NCBI RefSeq assembly: GCF_030553075.1
Contig: NZ_CP130702.1
Location: 1 to 64,000, forward strand
Length of the DNA: 64,000 bases
Direction of reading: 5' to 3'
From: Halomonas sp. I5-271120
GTDB lineage: Bacteria; Pseudomonadota; Gammaproteobacteria; Pseudomonadales; Halomonadaceae
Below are positions 62,722 through 64,000 of the stretch, one piece after another. The notes beneath the pieces were generated by a model. The model was not told the DNA's origin. It saw nothing but the letters and a program-made list of their open reading frames with translations, and ran no database searches. Within the stretch, counting starts at the first letter, position 1. Every line of letters starts with the position of its first letter. The position numbers and the translations under genes are program-made.

Positions 62722-63123
62722 ATGACGCGAGCCGCATTCCGACTCTGTATCGCCTTGTTGGCGCTTGCACCGGGTGCCGGTGCCACGGCGGCTCAGGAAG
62801 GGTATGGGAAGCAGGCACTAGAAGCTTTCCAAGCCATCCAGCAGCGAGTCAGCGTGACCTGGAACATCCCAGCCGGTGTTCAACCGGCCGGGCCTGTGTC
62901 CCTGGAGATAGACCTTAAACCCAATGGCAGCTTTGACGCGGCCCTCATCGAACGCTCGAGCGGCGATCGTCGTTTCGATCGCTCTGCCATCAAAGCCGTC
63001 TCCCAGGCGTTGCCTCTGCCCGCCTGGCGTTCTCTCCATCGAGAAACAAGAGAGCGGCTTTCGAGCATCAACCTGAGGTTGGGGCCGGCGCCACAACCGG
63101 CTTTACATGGAGAACACCAATGA
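62722..63123 (+). CDS. TonB C-terminal-like periplasmic protein (133 aa)
   Basis: The product has a signal peptide (cleavage about residue 24). VSVTWNIPAGVQPAGPVSLEIDLKPNGSFDAALIERSSGDRRFDRSAIKAVSQALPLP follows, which matches the TonB-C/TolA-C pattern ('v.l.i.pdGsi....i..sSGn..fD.aa..Av..a.plp'). There is no N-terminal span plus Pro-rich linker as in full TonB. GGGAG lies 9 nt upstream. It is coupled to the DUF411 gene by an ATGA overlap. Confidence 0.72.
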   Translation: MTRAAFRLCIALLALAPGAGATAAQEGYGKQALEAFQAIQQRVSVTWNIPAGVQPAGPVSLEIDLKPNGSFDAALIERSSGDRRFDRSAIKAVSQALPLPAWRSLHRETRERLSSINLRLGPAPQPALHGEHQ

Positions 63124-63569
63124 CACGTTTATTGAAAACCCTAACCTTGATCGGGCTTTTAACAGGGACCGGCACGGTACAGGCAGACGACCATCTGCCG
63201 GACAAGGCGGTGATGTTCAAGACACCCAACTGTGGATGCTGCGCAGGACATGCTAAGCATCTGGAGGAGCAGGGCATCGATGTCAGAGTGATCCATGCCT
63301 CGCCCGCGCAAATGGCCAAGACCAAGGCCAAGGCCGGCGTGCCTCATGATGCTCGTTCCTGCCATACGATTGCCATGGGCGGCTATGCCATCGAGGGCCA
63401 CGTCCCCACCCCCGCGATGAAGAAGCTCTTTAAGGAAAAGCCGGACATCGACGGGATTGCTCTCGCAGGCATGCCGACCGGGACGCCGGGTATGCCGGGA
63501 CCCAAGGAGGGGCCGTTCAAGGTAAAGAGTTTTAACGGTGGTACATTAAGCGCATTCGGCGATTTCTAA
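63120..63569 (+). CDS. DUF411-family metal-binding protein
   Basis: The 149-aa product has a signal peptide and the family motifs FKTPNCGCCAGHAKHLEE, SCHTIAMGGYAIEGHVP and GIALAGMPTGTPGM. DUF411 proteins bind metals, chiefly copper or silver, in the periplasm and lie in metal-resistance clusters. The start overlaps the previous stop. No other metal-resistance gene is in the window, so its context is unclear. Confidence 0.88.
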   Translation: MTRLLKTLTLIGLLTGTGTVQADDHLPDKAVMFKTPNCGCCAGHAKHLEEQGIDVRVIHASPAQMAKTKAKAGVPHDARSCHTIAMGGYAIEGHVPTPAMKKLFKEKPDIDGIALAGMPTGTPGMPGPKEGPFKVKSFNGGTLSAFGDF

Positions 63570-63583
63570 AGCATCCTCGCCTC

Positions 63584-63835
63584 ATGACGGCACTGCAGGA
63601 GCAACCTGTTGTGCCGTTGTGCCCCTCTCAGCCTTGGCAGGCATCCCTCTTCGCTCGTTGCAGTGCAACTGACTACTTCGCCCTAATCAGTCCCAGCATC
63701 TGGGGCAGACTTCCCGATCTTGCCTCTCCCGGTATCATTTACCTTGTGTGTACGAGAAGCCAAGAGACTTGGCATTTATCCTGCCATGGGAGAGCCCCTG
63801 CTTTCCCGAACCTCCAAAATCGGATTGAAGCATGA
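63584..63835 (+). CDS. Small protein translationally coupled to recA (83 aa)
   Basis: The frame ends in a TGA that overlaps the recA ATG (ATGA), a good sign of real coupling. The product is hydrophobic with Cys and Trp ([28 protein letters not shown]) and has no strong ribosome site. It might be a damage-response regulator such as a SulA-type product, but no motif supports this. Confidence 0.4.
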   Translation: MTALQEQPVVPLCPSQPWQASLFARCSATDYFALISPSIWGRLPDLASPGIIYLVCTRSQETWHLSCHGRAPAFPNLQNRIEA

Positions 63836-64000
63836 GTGATGAGAACCGCCGCAAGGCTCTGGATGCTGCACTTTCGCAGATCGATCGACAGTACGGAAAG
63901 GGAACAGTCATGCGGCTTGGGGACGCACCTCGCGTCGTAATGCCATCGGTTTCCACCGGCTCCATTAATATCGACGTGGCCCTTGGGATTGGCGGTCTGC
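63832..64000 (+). CDS. recA: RecA, 5' end only
   Basis: The frame begins [31 protein letters not shown] and continues to the window end (56 codons). It matches the RecA N-terminus closely (E. coli [31 protein letters not shown]), followed by [16 protein letters not shown] just before the Walker A region, which is outside the window. No LexA box was found close upstream; control may come from a promoter before the coupled gene at 63584. A RecA on a mobile element is unusual and makes sense beside rdgC and umuDC. Confidence 0.93.
   Translation, partial: MSDENRRKALDAALSQIDRQYGKGTVMRLGDAPRVVMPSVSTGSINIDVALGIGGL

Noticed and set aside
63584..63835. Idea that the 83-aa gene before recA is SulA
   Set aside because: No SulA motif could be seen; only the coupling to recA supports it as a gene.
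1..64000. tRNA, rRNA or riboswitch genes
   Set aside because: None were recognised by eye in any gap.

Overview
The window looks like part of a large, mosaic conjugative plasmid (or a plasmid-like integrative element) of a gammaproteobacterium. It has plasmid replication, partition and transfer genes and no tRNA, rRNA or obvious chromosomal housekeeping blocks. Many proteins are acidic, which would fit a halophile such as a Halomonadaceae host; the host assignment is inference only.

Layout. (1) 0-4.8 kb: an RdgC-like recombination protein and several unrecognised plasmid genes. (2) 4.8-12.9 kb: an F-type/SXT-IncC-like transfer block with TraF, TraH, TraG and a lytic transglycosylase, then an FlhD-like/FlhC-like pair. 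In SXT/R391 and IncC elements such pairs (SetDC, AcaDC) are the master activators of transfer. An inactivated IS1595-type element (12.9-14.1 kb) abuts the terminator of this operon. (3) 14.8-17.9 kb: a ParM-like actin ATPase with an unusual partner, divergent from a MobI-like gene. The 400 bp between them is full of inverted repeats and is a candidate oriT/operator region. (4) 18.8-25.0 kb: a TrfA-like replication initiator, ParA and ParB, then two long repeat arrays: about 12 copies of an 18-bp iteron-like unit every ~42 bp, then about 27 copies of a 15-bp palindrome every 45-65 bp. (5) 25.3-32.4 kb: a mostly co-oriented envelope cluster with a small membrane protein, S49 peptidase, lipoprotein, thioredoxin-fold protein, beta-barrel candidate, HU-like protein and DUF559-like nuclease. 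It is faced by a KorA-like repressor. (6) 32.9-40.2 kb: a 683-aa membrane protein, a YkvA-type protein, KfrA, a third repeat array (about 32 iterons in two opposed orientations) and a second replication initiator. (7) 40.3-45 kb: an HNH nuclease with a tandemly duplicated domain, an orphan HigB-like toxin, and an SOS-controlled umuDC operon with a clear LexA box. (8) 45.0-48.5 kb: nine tightly packed genes for small acidic proteins of unknown function. (9) 48.6-54.1 kb: membrane, DUF2939, lipoprotein and PEGA genes plus a second large membrane protein that resembles the one in (6). (10) 54.4-64 kb: a lone ParB-like protein, small hypotheticals, a dCache chemoreceptor, a DUF2493 fusion, an XRE regulator, a TonB-C-like/DUF411 pair, and the start of a plasmid-borne recA at the window edge.

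How it works together. Two initiators and three partition-type proteins suggest a fused multi-replicon. The FlhDC-like pair probably switches on transfer. A sixteen-base motif shared by four intergenic regions, including the one upstream of traF, is a candidate binding site. RdgC, UmuDC and RecA give the element its own recombination and SOS functions. The least explained parts are the nine-gene acidic operon, the two large membrane proteins, and the division of labour among the three repeat arrays.
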